From WYZ-LMO8 sp964586135 (lineage in GTDB: Archaea; Thermoproteota; Methanomethylicia; Nezhaarchaeales; WYZ-LMO8), in the NCBI GenBank assembly GCA_964586135.1, contig CAZPGS010000037.1:1-8008 (forward strand): DNA of 8,008 bases, given 5' to 3'. The stretch's first letter is position 1. The number at the start of each line of letters is the position of its first letter. The notes under the pieces are model-generated. The model made no database searches. It was not told the DNA's origin and saw only the letters and a program-made list of their open reading frames with translations. The position numbers and the translations under genes were made by a program. Below, piece by piece: positions 1 to 7,015 of the stretch.

Positions 1-43
1 ACCCGCTTGTCGTTAAGCGCCTCCTCGTAGGCCTTCCTCCTCT
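1..43 (+). other. Possible CRISPR spacer (left end cut by window)
   Basis: This stretch lies directly 5' of a CRISPR-like repeat and shows no repeat of its own, so it is read as the last spacer of an array running in from the left. At 43 bases or more it is at the long end of the usual archaeal spacer range. Its complement is open in one frame and reads like ordinary protein (QRRKAYEEALNDKR), as expected for a spacer taken from a coding sequence. It could instead be a fragment of an unrelated minus-strand ORF. That frame runs on through the repeat to a TAG near 74-76 without any ATG, GTG or TTG, which argues against a real gene start here. Confidence 0.45.
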
Positions 44-69
44 GAATCTCACGAAAGGAGGATTGAAAG
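44..69 (+). CRISPR. Single CRISPR repeat, probably the terminal repeat of an array
   Basis: The 26-base unit begins GAATCTC and ends GAGGATTGAAAG. The last eight bases, ATTGAAAG, match the crRNA 5'-handle known from crenarchaeal repeats. The opening AATCTC and the later GAGGATT form an imperfect inverted repeat, as is usual for these units. The handle at the right end implies transcription on the plus strand, with leader and older units outside the window to the left. No second copy occurs within the 8 kb, on either strand. A further unit about 40 bases to the right would fall inside cmr3 and is absent, so this is read as the last repeat. Only one unit is visible, so array membership is inferred from the motif and the cmr genes next to it. 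Confidence 0.65.
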
Positions 70-72
70 ACG

Positions 73-106
73 GCCTAGGCTGGCGTTGCAACTAGAGCTG
101 GCGCCA
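73..106. repeat. Cluster of three 8-bp perfect palindromes
   Basis: GCCTAGGC (73-80), GTTGCAAC (85-92) and TGGCGCCA (99-106) are each perfectly self-complementary. They fill the gap between the CRISPR repeat and the cmr3 stop codon. CTGGCG (80-85) can also pair with CGCCAG (102-107) as a 6-bp stem with a 16-base loop. No role is established. A transcription end between the convergent array and cmr3 is one possibility, although there is no poly-T run. Confidence 0.5.
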
Positions 107-109
107 GGG

Positions 110-1045
110 CTATGTGCTCACCTTGAGCAACGAGCCGTAGCCGAGACAGCTCAAGAGCCCCACGGCCTTGGCCCTCCTCCTCTTGAGCTTCACGACCGTG
201 CCGTGAGGGAGCGCTTGGAGCACAGGCCTGCGCCTCTTGCACACTTCGCTGAAGCCCAGCCCTACGCTCACCGCCTTGAGCTTCTTCGCACCGCCCACTA
301 GGACGCCGCAAACCTCTTCTACCTCCTCGAGGCCGCGCGTCTCCCCCGGCCTCACCTCTCCTTCGGAGTAAAAGAGTATGGGGGAGAGGGCGATGGCGTA
401 CTCCCCCTCCTCCGACGAGGCCTTGACGAGCCCCTCCGGCGGCTCCTCGACTGAGAACTTGACGAGCCTGCCCTCTCCCCCGAGCCTCACCACGCCGCTC
501 TTGGCCCTGATCGCCACGTTGGTCAAGTAGACGAGCGAGGCGGGGTAGGGCTCGACGTCGTAGCCGTGTAAGTGGATCTTGTACATGTAGCCGGGCTCCG
601 CGACCTTCTGATCGGTCAGCTTTATGCCCAGCCTAATCAAGCACTTCAAGCTCTTGTAGGGCTTGACCTCGCCCTCCTCGAGCACTGCGCTAACGTAGTT
701 CCTCGCCTCGCTCACGTCCATCAACCCGGCCTCCACGCAGAAGAACAGGCGGCCCCTCGCCTCGACCAAGGCCCCCCAGAGCAGTGGCTCGTCGCAGCTA
801 GAGGCAAAGAGGTCCAGAGGGCCTCCCCCAAGCTCCTCAGCAAGGGCCTTGAGGTCTGAGAGCCCTCCCCTGCAGACCTCTTCGCTGAGGCGGACCTCGT
901 TTATCGCGCCGAGGGCCCCCAAGACGGTGGAGGGTAGGGGGGTTGCGTAGACGAGCTCTCTCGAGAACGTCTCGGCGCCCCCTGTGTGGACTGCTGCGAA
1001 CCTCAAGGCCTCGACCACTTCAAACTTAATAGCCCTCATCCCCAT
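110..1045 (-). CDS. cmr3: Type III-B CRISPR effector subunit Cmr3 (Cas5-group RAMP)
   Basis: The product is a 311-residue RAMP protein that pairs with Cas10 and, by family knowledge, grips the crRNA 5'-handle at the base of the Cmr complex. Family marks in order are PLPSTVLGALG (about 36-46), a central stretch with LGIKLTDQKVAEPGYMY (about 139-155), VRLGGEGR (about 186-193), and a C-terminal Gly-rich segment VGLGFSEVCKRRRPVLQALP (261-280) like the Cmr3 loop before the PAGS-type turn. The length is close to the usual 310-380 residues. The ATG at 1045 shares its A with the TGA of cas10 (TGATG), which points to translational coupling. An AGGGGG run lies about 8 bases upstream. A second ATG two codons in is possible. 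The same frame is open upstream to 1267, but that part lies inside cas10 and has no Cmr3 character. The gene ends facing the CRISPR array. Confidence 0.93.
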   Translation of the reverse strand: MGMRAIKFEVVEALRFAAVHTGGAETFSRELVYATPLPSTVLGALGAINEVRLSEEVCRGGLSDLKALAEELGGGPLDLFASSCDEPLLWGALVEARGRLFFCVEAGLMDVSEARNYVSAVLEEGEVKPYKSLKCLIRLGIKLTDQKVAEPGYMYKIHLHGYDVEPYPASLVYLTNVAIRAKSGVVRLGGEGRLVKFSVEEPPEGLVKASSEEGEYAIALSPILFYSEGEVRPGETRGLEEVEEVCGVLVGGAKKLKAVSVGLGFSEVCKRRRPVLQALPHGTVVKLKRRRAKAVGLLSCLGYGSLLKVST

Positions 1046-4000
1046 CACGGGTACCCCCTGACGACCCTGTAGGCCTCCACGAGCCATGAGAAGGCGCTGA
1101 GCTCTAGGGCCTCGAGCTCGCCGGGCAAGGGCGCCTTGCCCCTCTGCTTCCTCTGCTTGATCTCCTCCAGTTCGCTCACGAGCCGGCTGAGCACCTCTCC
1201 CTCGAGCTTTCCGCGAGGCACGTTCCTGCTCAGCACGCGCAACAAGACCTTGTGGGCTAGGTCCCAATCGCCCTTCTCGACCGCCACCTCAACGGCCTCC
1301 TTGAGGAGGTCGTAGTCCTCCGGAAGGCCCGTTGACAGCTGGAGGCAGAGCTTGGCGAGCCACATCAGCTCAAGGGCCTTAAGCGGGCTGCTCTTGATGC
1401 ACGCAGGGGAAGGACCTCCAGCCTCATCGGCTAGCGGCAATATCGACAAGCCGCCTCTAGAGCTGGAGATGGCGAGGGTGTCCTTCGAGAACTCTTTTCC
1501 GCTAACGGTCCACCGCGCCCTCTTGGCCACGTCGTCCAGTAACCTCGCGCACTCAGCGACCTCGTCGGCCATGAGGTCGAGTATGTTAGCGAAGCGCAAG
1601 GAGAAGCTCTTCCCATATACCACGGGGGCCGGGATCGCGTAGTTCCCGACCCTGTGAAAGCCCATCTCTCCGTGATACGTGCTCCGCAAGAGCTCCACGG
1701 CGGCTAGCCCCGTCTCAATGGGCAGGAGCGCCAAGTCGTCGTCGCCGCCGCTGAAGATGGGGGTCCCGTAGAGCCTGAACTCCACGTTTATTGAGTCCTT
1801 CAAGGCGGTCACCATCAAGGCCGTCGAGAGCGTGAGAGCGTAGGTGGCGCTTGGCAAGATCGACCCAAGCTTGTCCAAGAGGGACCACGTGATGTCGATG
1901 GCCTCCTTAAAGGCCTCGACTGCATCCCTCTCAGCTGCCTCCTTAGCTACATTCTGCAAACTCTCGAGTAGCTTGACGTACTTGTCCGCCTCGATCTTGC
2001 CCCTGCCGAGATCTCCAACATTATCGGCGTCGGCCCTGAGGATGCAGTAGTAGTTCCTGAAGGTCGTCAAGAGGTCCTCGGGCACGTGGAGGCCCTCTAC
2101 CGCGTAGAGCCTCCCCAACTCACTGGACAAGCTCGCCAGCAACTCCTGGACCTTGCCTCGAGGCATGAGCTGGCGGAGGGCGCTGTCGAGGGCCTGCTCG
2201 TACATGGATCTCGCCTTCTCCGCGCTTTGATCAAGCATCGAGTCGAAGCTCCTCACCTCTTCCTCTATGTACCTTTTGACCCTCTCACCGACGCTTCCTA
2301 ACTCGCGAAGGTATTCAGTCAAGCCCAAGAGCTTGCTCCTAACGAAGCTGATCGAGACGTCTTCCGTGCTGTCAAAGACCTCAAAGGGCTCTTCAAGGCT
2401 CCTGAGGCTAGCGTAAAGCGCTCGCTTGAACAAGCAGAGCGGGCCTATCGCCTCGCCCGGCTTCACGCTGAGCTTCAGCTCCTCCACCTCGCTCTCTGAG
2501 AAGCCGAGCTCCTTGAGCTTGCTCAGCGCGTCGTCGCTGTACTCGAGGACGCCGGGCCTCTTGACGTCCTTGCCCAGCTTAATGATGGCTGGCTCGTTGC
2601 CGCACGTGGTGCACAGCAAGTACCCGACGCCCCTTCTGTCGTAGAACTCCTCGAAGTCGACTATAGGCTCTAAAGTGGAGTCCTTTAAGACGAACCAAGC
2701 CTTCGGCGGCACGATCTTTCTCTTAGCTTCTCGGCTCAGCTCTTCGAAGAGGAGCGCGATCAGGGCTTGCCAAGCGAGCTTCTCATCCACCTCCTCCTCG
2801 GTAAACCCTCGATCGATGAGCTCGCGCCTCACTTCCCTGAGGGCGCTCAAGAGCGGGGGCTCGCCTTCCAAGGGGGCCTTGCTCCTCAAGGCCTCGAGCC
2901 ACTCGTTATAGTGCTTGCTGACGTCGATCACAACAATGCGGGGCTTGAGCAATCCCTCGAACGCCTTCGCCCCCCTCTCCCTTATCGCCCTAAATAGCTC
3001 GATGAGTCTTGCCCCACGGCCTCTAATCCTAATGAGCCTCGCGAAGGCGTCGTAGGGCTCTTCAAGCCCCTCCAGCTCTCCTAGCACCAGTTTGAGCAGT
3101 AATTCGCACGCTCTACCGAACTTCTCCTTCACAGTCTCCTCGACAGAATTGGCGTCGAGCAGTGAACCCCTCGGACCCTCTTTGGGCAGGATTGCGACCA
3201 CGGTGCCGGGTATTATGGGGTACTCGATGAAAAATCGCAGAGGGATGCCCCCTGTCCCCGCTCGTGGCCCGAGGCCCGCCGCGATCTTCGCGTAGAGGGC
3301 TTCAAAGACCCCTCGATACTCGTTCCGCGCGTTCAGCTCTTCGCATAGAAATGCATGGTAATGGGGGTTGAGGCGGGGCGAGGGTCTTAAGAGGATGTCG
3401 GCTCCGTACTCCCAGACCAAAGGCCAAGCGGTCAGCCAGCTGAGCATGGAGACCATCCAGCTCCCTGCCCAAAAGTCGCCAGCCTTCCTAGCAGCCCCGA
3501 CTATCTGCTGGATGCCCGGTATGTCGATGAGGACGGCGTAGCCGCCTACCTTTCCACGAGGCCACAAGACGTTTAAGGTTAAGGCGGTCGCGTAGGCGTG
3601 GTCGAAGAGCGTGTGTGTCGGAGCCCTCGTGTCGGCTAAGCATGGCCCGAGCCCGTTCATCGCCCACAGCGCTTCGTAGACGGCGTAGAGGGCGTGATAG
3701 GTATGGCGCGGACACTCCATGTAGGGAAGGATTCTGGCCGCCAAATCCTCGAAAAATTTCCTTACCTCAAAGTCCGTGACCGGCCCGACCTCCAATGAGA
3801 GGTCTGGGTTGAAGATGTTGTGGAGCCTGTTGTATCTGAAGACCCGCCTCCTCATTCTTTGAAAGACGAAGTTCGTAATCCACCTATCCGATGTCGAGGC
3901 CATGTAATCGGCCAAGCTCACGAGCTCGTCGTATTCCTCCGGGTCCCCGAAGACCGAGTCTAAGCCTAAGAACCTCCACAAGCCTCGGGCTTCTTCCTCA

Positions 4001-4131
4001 TGCCCTCTGCCAATGGCCCTTACTCCACCCTCAATTATCCACATCTTATGTGGAGGGTCGTGGAGGAGTGCCCAAGCCTTTGCCCCGAAGAACCTTCTCC
4101 CTTCATCGCTACTCAATCTCTCGCCCTTCAC
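1045..4131 (-). CDS. cas10: Cas10/Cmr2, large subunit of the type III-B effector (HD nuclease and cyclase)
   Basis: This 1028-residue protein is the signature subunit. By family knowledge, target-RNA binding switches on its cyclase, which makes cyclic oligoadenylate from ATP, and in many members an HD DNase. The HD region has ALLHDPPHK (21-29, H24-D25), LADYMASTSDRW (73-84) and DTRAPTHTLFDHAYATAL (167-184). A zinc-binding region has C507-x2-C510 and C566, but the expected fourth Cys is Gly563. The first palm domain has ILRADADNVGDLGRGK (697-712). The second has the active-site loop SGGDDD (794-799), followed by PAPVVYGKSFSLRFA (about 834-848) and DTLAISSSRGGLSILP (about 884-899). The cyclase motif is therefore intact. 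Translation starts at a GTG 30 bases from the centre of the shared TATA element, suggesting a nearly leaderless mRNA. The HD motif falls within the first 30 residues, as usual, which supports this start. Its stop overlaps the cmr3 start by one base. Confidence 0.96.
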   Translation of the reverse strand: MKGERLSSDEGRRFFGAKAWALLHDPPHKMWIIEGGVRAIGRGHEEEARGLWRFLGLDSVFGDPEEYDELVSLADYMASTSDRWITNFVFQRMRRRVFRYNRLHNIFNPDLSLEVGPVTDFEVRKFFEDLAARILPYMECPRHTYHALYAVYEALWAMNGLGPCLADTRAPTHTLFDHAYATALTLNVLWPRGKVGGYAVLIDIPGIQQIVGAARKAGDFWAGSWMVSMLSWLTAWPLVWEYGADILLRPSPRLNPHYHAFLCEELNARNEYRGVFEALYAKIAAGLGPRAGTGGIPLRFFIEYPIIPGTVVAILPKEGPRGSLLDANSVEETVKEKFGRACELLLKLVLGELEGLEEPYDAFARLIRIRGRGARLIELFRAIRERGAKAFEGLLKPRIVVIDVSKHYNEWLEALRSKAPLEGEPPLLSALREVRRELIDRGFTEEEVDEKLAWQALIALLFEELSREAKRKIVPPKAWFVLKDSTLEPIVDFEEFYDRRGVGYLLCTTCGNEPAIIKLGKDVKRPGVLEYSDDALSKLKELGFSESEVEELKLSVKPGEAIGPLCLFKRALYASLRSLEEPFEVFDSTEDVSISFVRSKLLGLTEYLRELGSVGERVKRYIEEEVRSFDSMLDQSAEKARSMYEQALDSALRQLMPRGKVQELLASLSSELGRLYAVEGLHVPEDLLTTFRNYYCILRADADNVGDLGRGKIEADKYVKLLESLQNVAKEAAERDAVEAFKEAIDITWSLLDKLGSILPSATYALTLSTALMVTALKDSINVEFRLYGTPIFSGGDDDLALLPIETGLAAVELLRSTYHGEMGFHRVGNYAIPAPVVYGKSFSLRFANILDLMADEVAECARLLDDVAKRARWTVSGKEFSKDTLAISSSRGGLSILPLADEAGGPSPACIKSSPLKALELMWLAKLCLQLSTGLPEDYDLLKEAVEVAVEKGDWDLAHKVLLRVLSRNVPRGKLEGEVLSRLVSELEEIKQRKQRGKAPLPGELEALELSAFSWLVEAYRVVRGYP

Positions 4132-4154
4132 ACTAACACTTAAGCGAAGCGAAA

Positions 4155-4166
4155 AGTATTAAATGC
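4155..4166. promoter_or_regulatory. Shared bidirectional TATA element between cas10 and cmr4
   Basis: AGTATTAAATGC is the most AT-rich stretch in the 59-bp divergent gap. Read on the plus strand it gives TATTAAAT, preceded by an A-rich BRE-like GAAAAG (4151-4156). Read on the minus strand it gives ATTTAATA, close to the archaeal TATA consensus. Its centre, near 4161, is about 30 bases from both the cmr4 ATG (4191) and the cas10 GTG (4131). With the usual 24-27 bases from TATA centre to transcription start, both mRNAs would have leaders of only a few bases. No Shine-Dalgarno sequence is seen before either start, which agrees with this. Tandem AGCGA copies (4143-4152) lie beside the element, with no known function. 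Confidence 0.6.
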
Positions 4167-4190
4167 TAACCCAGCCAAGAAAGTAAAGAC

Positions 4191-5252
4191 ATGGCTTTTG
4201 AGGCGTCAAAGCTGTTATTCATCTACGCCTTGACGCCGCTACACCCTGGTACCGGAAGGGTGGGTGCCCCGAGTCCCGTCGACCTCCCCGTCCAGCGCGA
4301 TGAATTTGAGTTCCCCACGATCTGGTCCTCTAGCCTCAAGGGCGTCTTGCGCTCGACTTTCGAACTCAAGGCGCGTGGCGCTCAAGACGCCGTAGACCGC
4401 GTCGCAGAAGAGGCGTTCGTGAGGGCCGTTTTCGGGCCAAAGCCCGCAAGCCCTGAAGTGTCTGAGTACTCGTCGTCCCTCTCGCTCCTCGACGCTAGAT
4501 TGCTCTTCATCCCCGCCCGCTCCCTTAGAGGGATATGGGCTTACTTGACGTCGCCCCACCTACTCGCCTACTACAGGACGTACCTCGAGGTCGCCGCGGC
4601 TTACTCCCCGCAACTAGGAGAGGGCCTAAAGAGGCTAAATGAGCTGATAGATAAGGTTAAGGAGAAGTTTCAAAAGAGGGGCTCCGAAGCAGATCACCTC
4701 GCGCTGGTTAGCGATGAGGAGTGCGTCCTCAAGAGAGATGGAGGGCTCTCAATAGTCCTCAACGAGGAGGAGTTCTCGGCAGAGCTCTTCAATGACTTGA
4801 ATAAGCTTTGGGAAGTATTACCGGGTGACGTAGAGAAGAAGAGCATAGCGGTGGTGAGCGACAACGCAGTAAAGGGCTTGGTCAAGAAGAGCCTCGTAGT
4901 GCAGCCTCGCATAAGGCTGGGGTATGAGACCAAGACAGTTGCCCCGGGCGGGCTCTGGGACGAAGAGTACTTGCCGCAACGAACGCTACTAGTCACGGTC
5001 GCGTTCGCGAGGAAGCCAAGACAGAGCTTAGAGAGCTTGGTGAATAGGATCGCTCAAGGCCAGGTCGGCGAGCAGAGCGGCGTCAAGGTCGAGGAGATAG
5101 CGAAGAAGGCTCTCGACAAGCTGAGCCCATTGACCGCTGAAGGGGCCCTCAAGAGGCTCGCAGAACAGAGATTTGCCGTTTTGGGCGGTAAAGAGACCAT
5201 AGGCAAGGGCATAGCGAAGCTCCTTTGGCTGCCGGCCGAGGGGCGACGATAG
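4191..5252 (+). CDS. cmr4: Type III-B backbone subunit Cmr4 (Cas7-group, target-RNA cleaving)
   Basis: This 353-residue RAMP protein is the repeated backbone subunit of the Cmr complex. By family knowledge its thumb loop cuts bound target RNA at 6-base intervals. The N-terminus carries ALTPLHPGTGR (13-23), then PVDLPVQRDEFEFPTIW (29-45) and SSSLKGVLR (46-54). Asp31 in this context aligns with the catalytic Asp26 of Pyrococcus furiosus Cmr4, so RNA cleavage should be intact. Further marks are DARLLFIPARSLRGIWAY (101-118), VVSDNAVKGLV (221-231), RIRLGYETKTVAPGGLWDEE (240-259) and the closing LGGKETIGKG (331-340). The length is slightly above the 290-340 common in the family. The ATG is the first plus-strand start after the shared TATA element and leads the plus-strand operon. 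cmr5 follows with no gap. Confidence 0.95.
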   Translation: MAFEASKLLFIYALTPLHPGTGRVGAPSPVDLPVQRDEFEFPTIWSSSLKGVLRSTFELKARGAQDAVDRVAEEAFVRAVFGPKPASPEVSEYSSSLSLLDARLLFIPARSLRGIWAYLTSPHLLAYYRTYLEVAAAYSPQLGEGLKRLNELIDKVKEKFQKRGSEADHLALVSDEECVLKRDGGLSIVLNEEEFSAELFNDLNKLWEVLPGDVEKKSIAVVSDNAVKGLVKKSLVVQPRIRLGYETKTVAPGGLWDEEYLPQRTLLVTVAFARKPRQSLESLVNRIAQGQVGEQSGVKVEEIAKKALDKLSPLTAEGALKRLAEQRFAVLGGKETIGKGIAKLLWLPAEGRR

Positions 5253-5723
5253 ATGGCGCGATCAAGGGATCCTGCGCTGGATTTCGCGCTTAAGTGCGTA
5301 GAGGCGCTTCGCTCTCGCTATGGAGATAAGCACGAAGTAGCGAAGAGGTTTAGGGCTAGGTGTAGGAGTCTCGTGGAGTCGCTCTACTACTCAGGGCTGA
5401 CCTATACGCTAGCGTACATCGCCTCAAAGGCCGGCAGCGAGGTCCTTGAAGAGGCGCTGAAAGCCAGCTCACCGGAGGGCATCGTCGATTACGTGGAGAA
5501 GGCGCACAAGTCGCCAGAAGAGGCCTCCTACGCCCTCTACGGCTCCTTCCTCCTCTCTTCATTGAAAGAGCTCAAGGCCCCAGAGGTCGTCAACGCTAAG
5601 AGCTTCCTTGATGTTTTGAAAGAGCTCAACTCCTCGAAGACACTCCCCATAACTGAGGAGGAGGCACTGAGGTTCGCTGAGTGGTTGAAGAGGCTTGCAG
5701 AAGCGCTATTCGAGGCCGAGTGA
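5253..5723 (+). CDS. cmr5: Type III-B small subunit Cmr5 (Cas11-group)
   Basis: The product is a 156-residue, mostly helical protein. In the complex, by family knowledge, Cmr5 copies line the groove opposite the Cmr4 filament and help hold crRNA and target. Family-like features are an N-terminal helix with ALDFALKCVEAL (8-19), a basic helix with KRFRARCRSLVESLYYSGL (31-49), and the following TLAYIASKAG (52-61), then YALYGSFLLSSLKEL (93-107). The length is near the upper end of the usual 120-170. The assignment depends more on helical character, size and position between cmr4 and cmr1 than on strict motifs, because Cmr5 is weakly conserved. The ATG follows the cmr4 TAG directly, with a GAGGGG Shine-Dalgarno-like run at 5238-5243. 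Confidence 0.88.
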   Translation: MARSRDPALDFALKCVEALRSRYGDKHEVAKRFRARCRSLVESLYYSGLTYTLAYIASKAGSEVLEEALKASSPEGIVDYVEKAHKSPEEASYALYGSFLLSSLKELKAPEVVNAKSFLDVLKELNSSKTLPITEEEALRFAEWLKRLAEALFEAE

Positions 5724-5725
5724 CC

Positions 5726-7015
5726 ATGAGCTTAGTTGAGTTGACGCTAGAGCTCGAGACCCCCCTCTTGATGGGAGGCCACGACCCCCTAAAGCTGGAC
5801 GATGTGTGGTTCGTAAGGCCGAGTGAGATAAAGGGCGCGTGGAGGTGGTGGGCTAGAGCCCTCGTCGCGGGGGCCCTCTACGATGCGGGTGAGCTCAGGG
5901 GCACTAGTCGTCGAGGGATATTGAGGGCGCCAAGCCCTAACGAGGCCGCTAGGATATCGAGGATCGTAGGCGTGGAAATGGGGCTGGGCTACGCAGACCC
6001 TAGAGGTGGGGAGAGCAAGGTATCCGACTACGTCATAGTAGTAGAGCCGCAAGTGGAGGTAGCGAAGTTCAGAAGACCTATAAGAGAAATAAGGGAGGTA
6101 GCCGGGCTTCAGAGGATCTCCTTGCTGACGCGCGCTCGCAGGGGCGAGCGGCGCGAGCTCGAGTGCTTAGCCCCTGGCGCTAGGTTCACGCTGAAGGTCG
6201 AGGAGCGGGTGAGGTCGAGACCTCTTGAGCCCGAAGCCGTGGAGAGCGCTCTTTCAGCCCTCTCCTTAGCATTAACCCTCAGCGGCTTCGGCAAGGCCAG
6301 CAGGAGGGGCCTTGGCTGCTTTCGAGTCGTCGCCAGTAAGTCCGATTACGCTAAGGACTACGCCAAGCTCTTCGATCCCCGAACCCCCGTCGCTGAAAGG
6401 CTTAAGCGAGCCATCGAGGCCGTGAGGAACCTCTTGAAGGTCGAGGTCGTCGAGGGCTACGCCAGAGAGCTCCCGCCCCTCCCCAGCATCAGCGCTAAGA
6501 AGCTGGCGATGGACTATAAGGTAGGAGGTCGTCACCTCTCCTTATTTCAAGTGCTGGAAGTAAGGTTAGGGGCGAAGAGGGCTGGGGAGAGCGCTTTAAA
6601 TCAATTGCTAAGGAGCCTCCACAACTTCTTCTTGAGGAGCGAAAGGGCCAGGAGGCTCTACGGTGACCACAGAGCTCAAGACGACCTCAGGAGAGAGCTC
6701 TGTGCTTGGATCCTCGGCTTGCCAAGAAAGGGGGGAACGGAGACCGGCTACGACATCGTTGTTGAGGGCGTGGACAGGAGGGCCTCGCCCTTCTTCTTAG
6801 CGGTCCACGGAGGCCGAGAGGCCGCCCTCGCTTACCTCTCGGCGTTTGTATCCGCTGATTGGCCGCAAGAGCTTGAATGGAGAGGCGGTTTCGAGGGGGG
6901 ACAACCCGTGGAGGTCGATGAGGAAGAGATCGTGAGGGCGATGGCGATTGCCCTCAATGAATTTGTGGAGTACGCGGAGCGGAGCAATTTGAGGGTGAGC
7001 TTCTCATGGCCTTGA
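5726..7015 (+). CDS. cmr1: Type III-B subunit Cmr1 (RAMP, crRNA 3'-end cap)
   Basis: This 429-residue protein has two RAMP-like halves. By family knowledge Cmr1 sits at the crRNA 3' end of the complex and helps recognise target. The first half begins ELTLELETPLLMGGHDP (5-21) and has the family signature RPSEIKGAWRWWARAL (31-46), with a Gly-rich loop GFGKASRRGLGCFRV (187-201). The second half has CAWILGLPR (326-334), a nearby GY, and RRASPFFLAVHG (351-362). It is longer than the P. furiosus protein (about 340), mainly through the middle and the acidic C-terminal tail. I chose the ATG at 5726, two bases after the cmr5 stop and with GAGG at 5712-5715. The frame is also open to an ATG at 5681, but the 15 extra residues would overlap cmr5 and do not fit the family start. 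Confidence 0.93.
   Translation: MSLVELTLELETPLLMGGHDPLKLDDVWFVRPSEIKGAWRWWARALVAGALYDAGELRGTSRRGILRAPSPNEAARISRIVGVEMGLGYADPRGGESKVSDYVIVVEPQVEVAKFRRPIREIREVAGLQRISLLTRARRGERRELECLAPGARFTLKVEERVRSRPLEPEAVESALSALSLALTLSGFGKASRRGLGCFRVVASKSDYAKDYAKLFDPRTPVAERLKRAIEAVRNLLKVEVVEGYARELPPLPSISAKKLAMDYKVGGRHLSLFQVLEVRLGAKRAGESALNQLLRSLHNFFLRSERARRLYGDHRAQDDLRRELCAWILGLPRKGGTETGYDIVVEGVDRRASPFFLAVHGGREAALAYLSAFVSADWPQELEWRGGFEGGQPVEVDEEEIVRAMAIALNEFVEYAERSNLRVSFSWP
6991..6998 (+). promoter_or_regulatory. Strong Shine-Dalgarno sequence for the small ORF
   Basis: GAGGGTGA lies within the last codons of cmr1, seven bases before the ATG at 7006. It closely matches the archaeal anti-16S consensus GGAGGTGA and is the best-placed such site in the plus-strand operon. 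It has no evident purpose for cmr1 itself, so it supports translation of the ORF at 7006-7140. Confidence 0.55.

Noticed and set aside
70..109. CRISPR leader immediately right of the repeat
   Set aside because: The handle orientation puts the leader to the left of the array. This gap is also GC-rich and lacks the AT-rich leader and promoter seen next to archaeal arrays.
1046..1267. Upstream extension of the cmr3 frame by 74 codons
   Set aside because: It lies wholly inside the cas10 3' end, has a low-complexity Arg/Gly/Ala composition, and has no Cmr3 family character. The TGATG overlap gives a better start.
3488..3715. Minus-strand 75-codon ORF, and other frames of 60-110 codons inside cas genes
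   Set aside because: They overlap strongly supported Cmr genes in other frames and encode Arg/Ser-rich peptides without motifs, as expected from GC-rich shadow frames.
5253..5723. Csm2 or another small subunit instead of Cmr5
   Set aside because: All neighbouring subunits are Cmr types (Cmr1, 3, 4, 6 and a Cmr2-type Cas10), so a Csm origin would be out of place.
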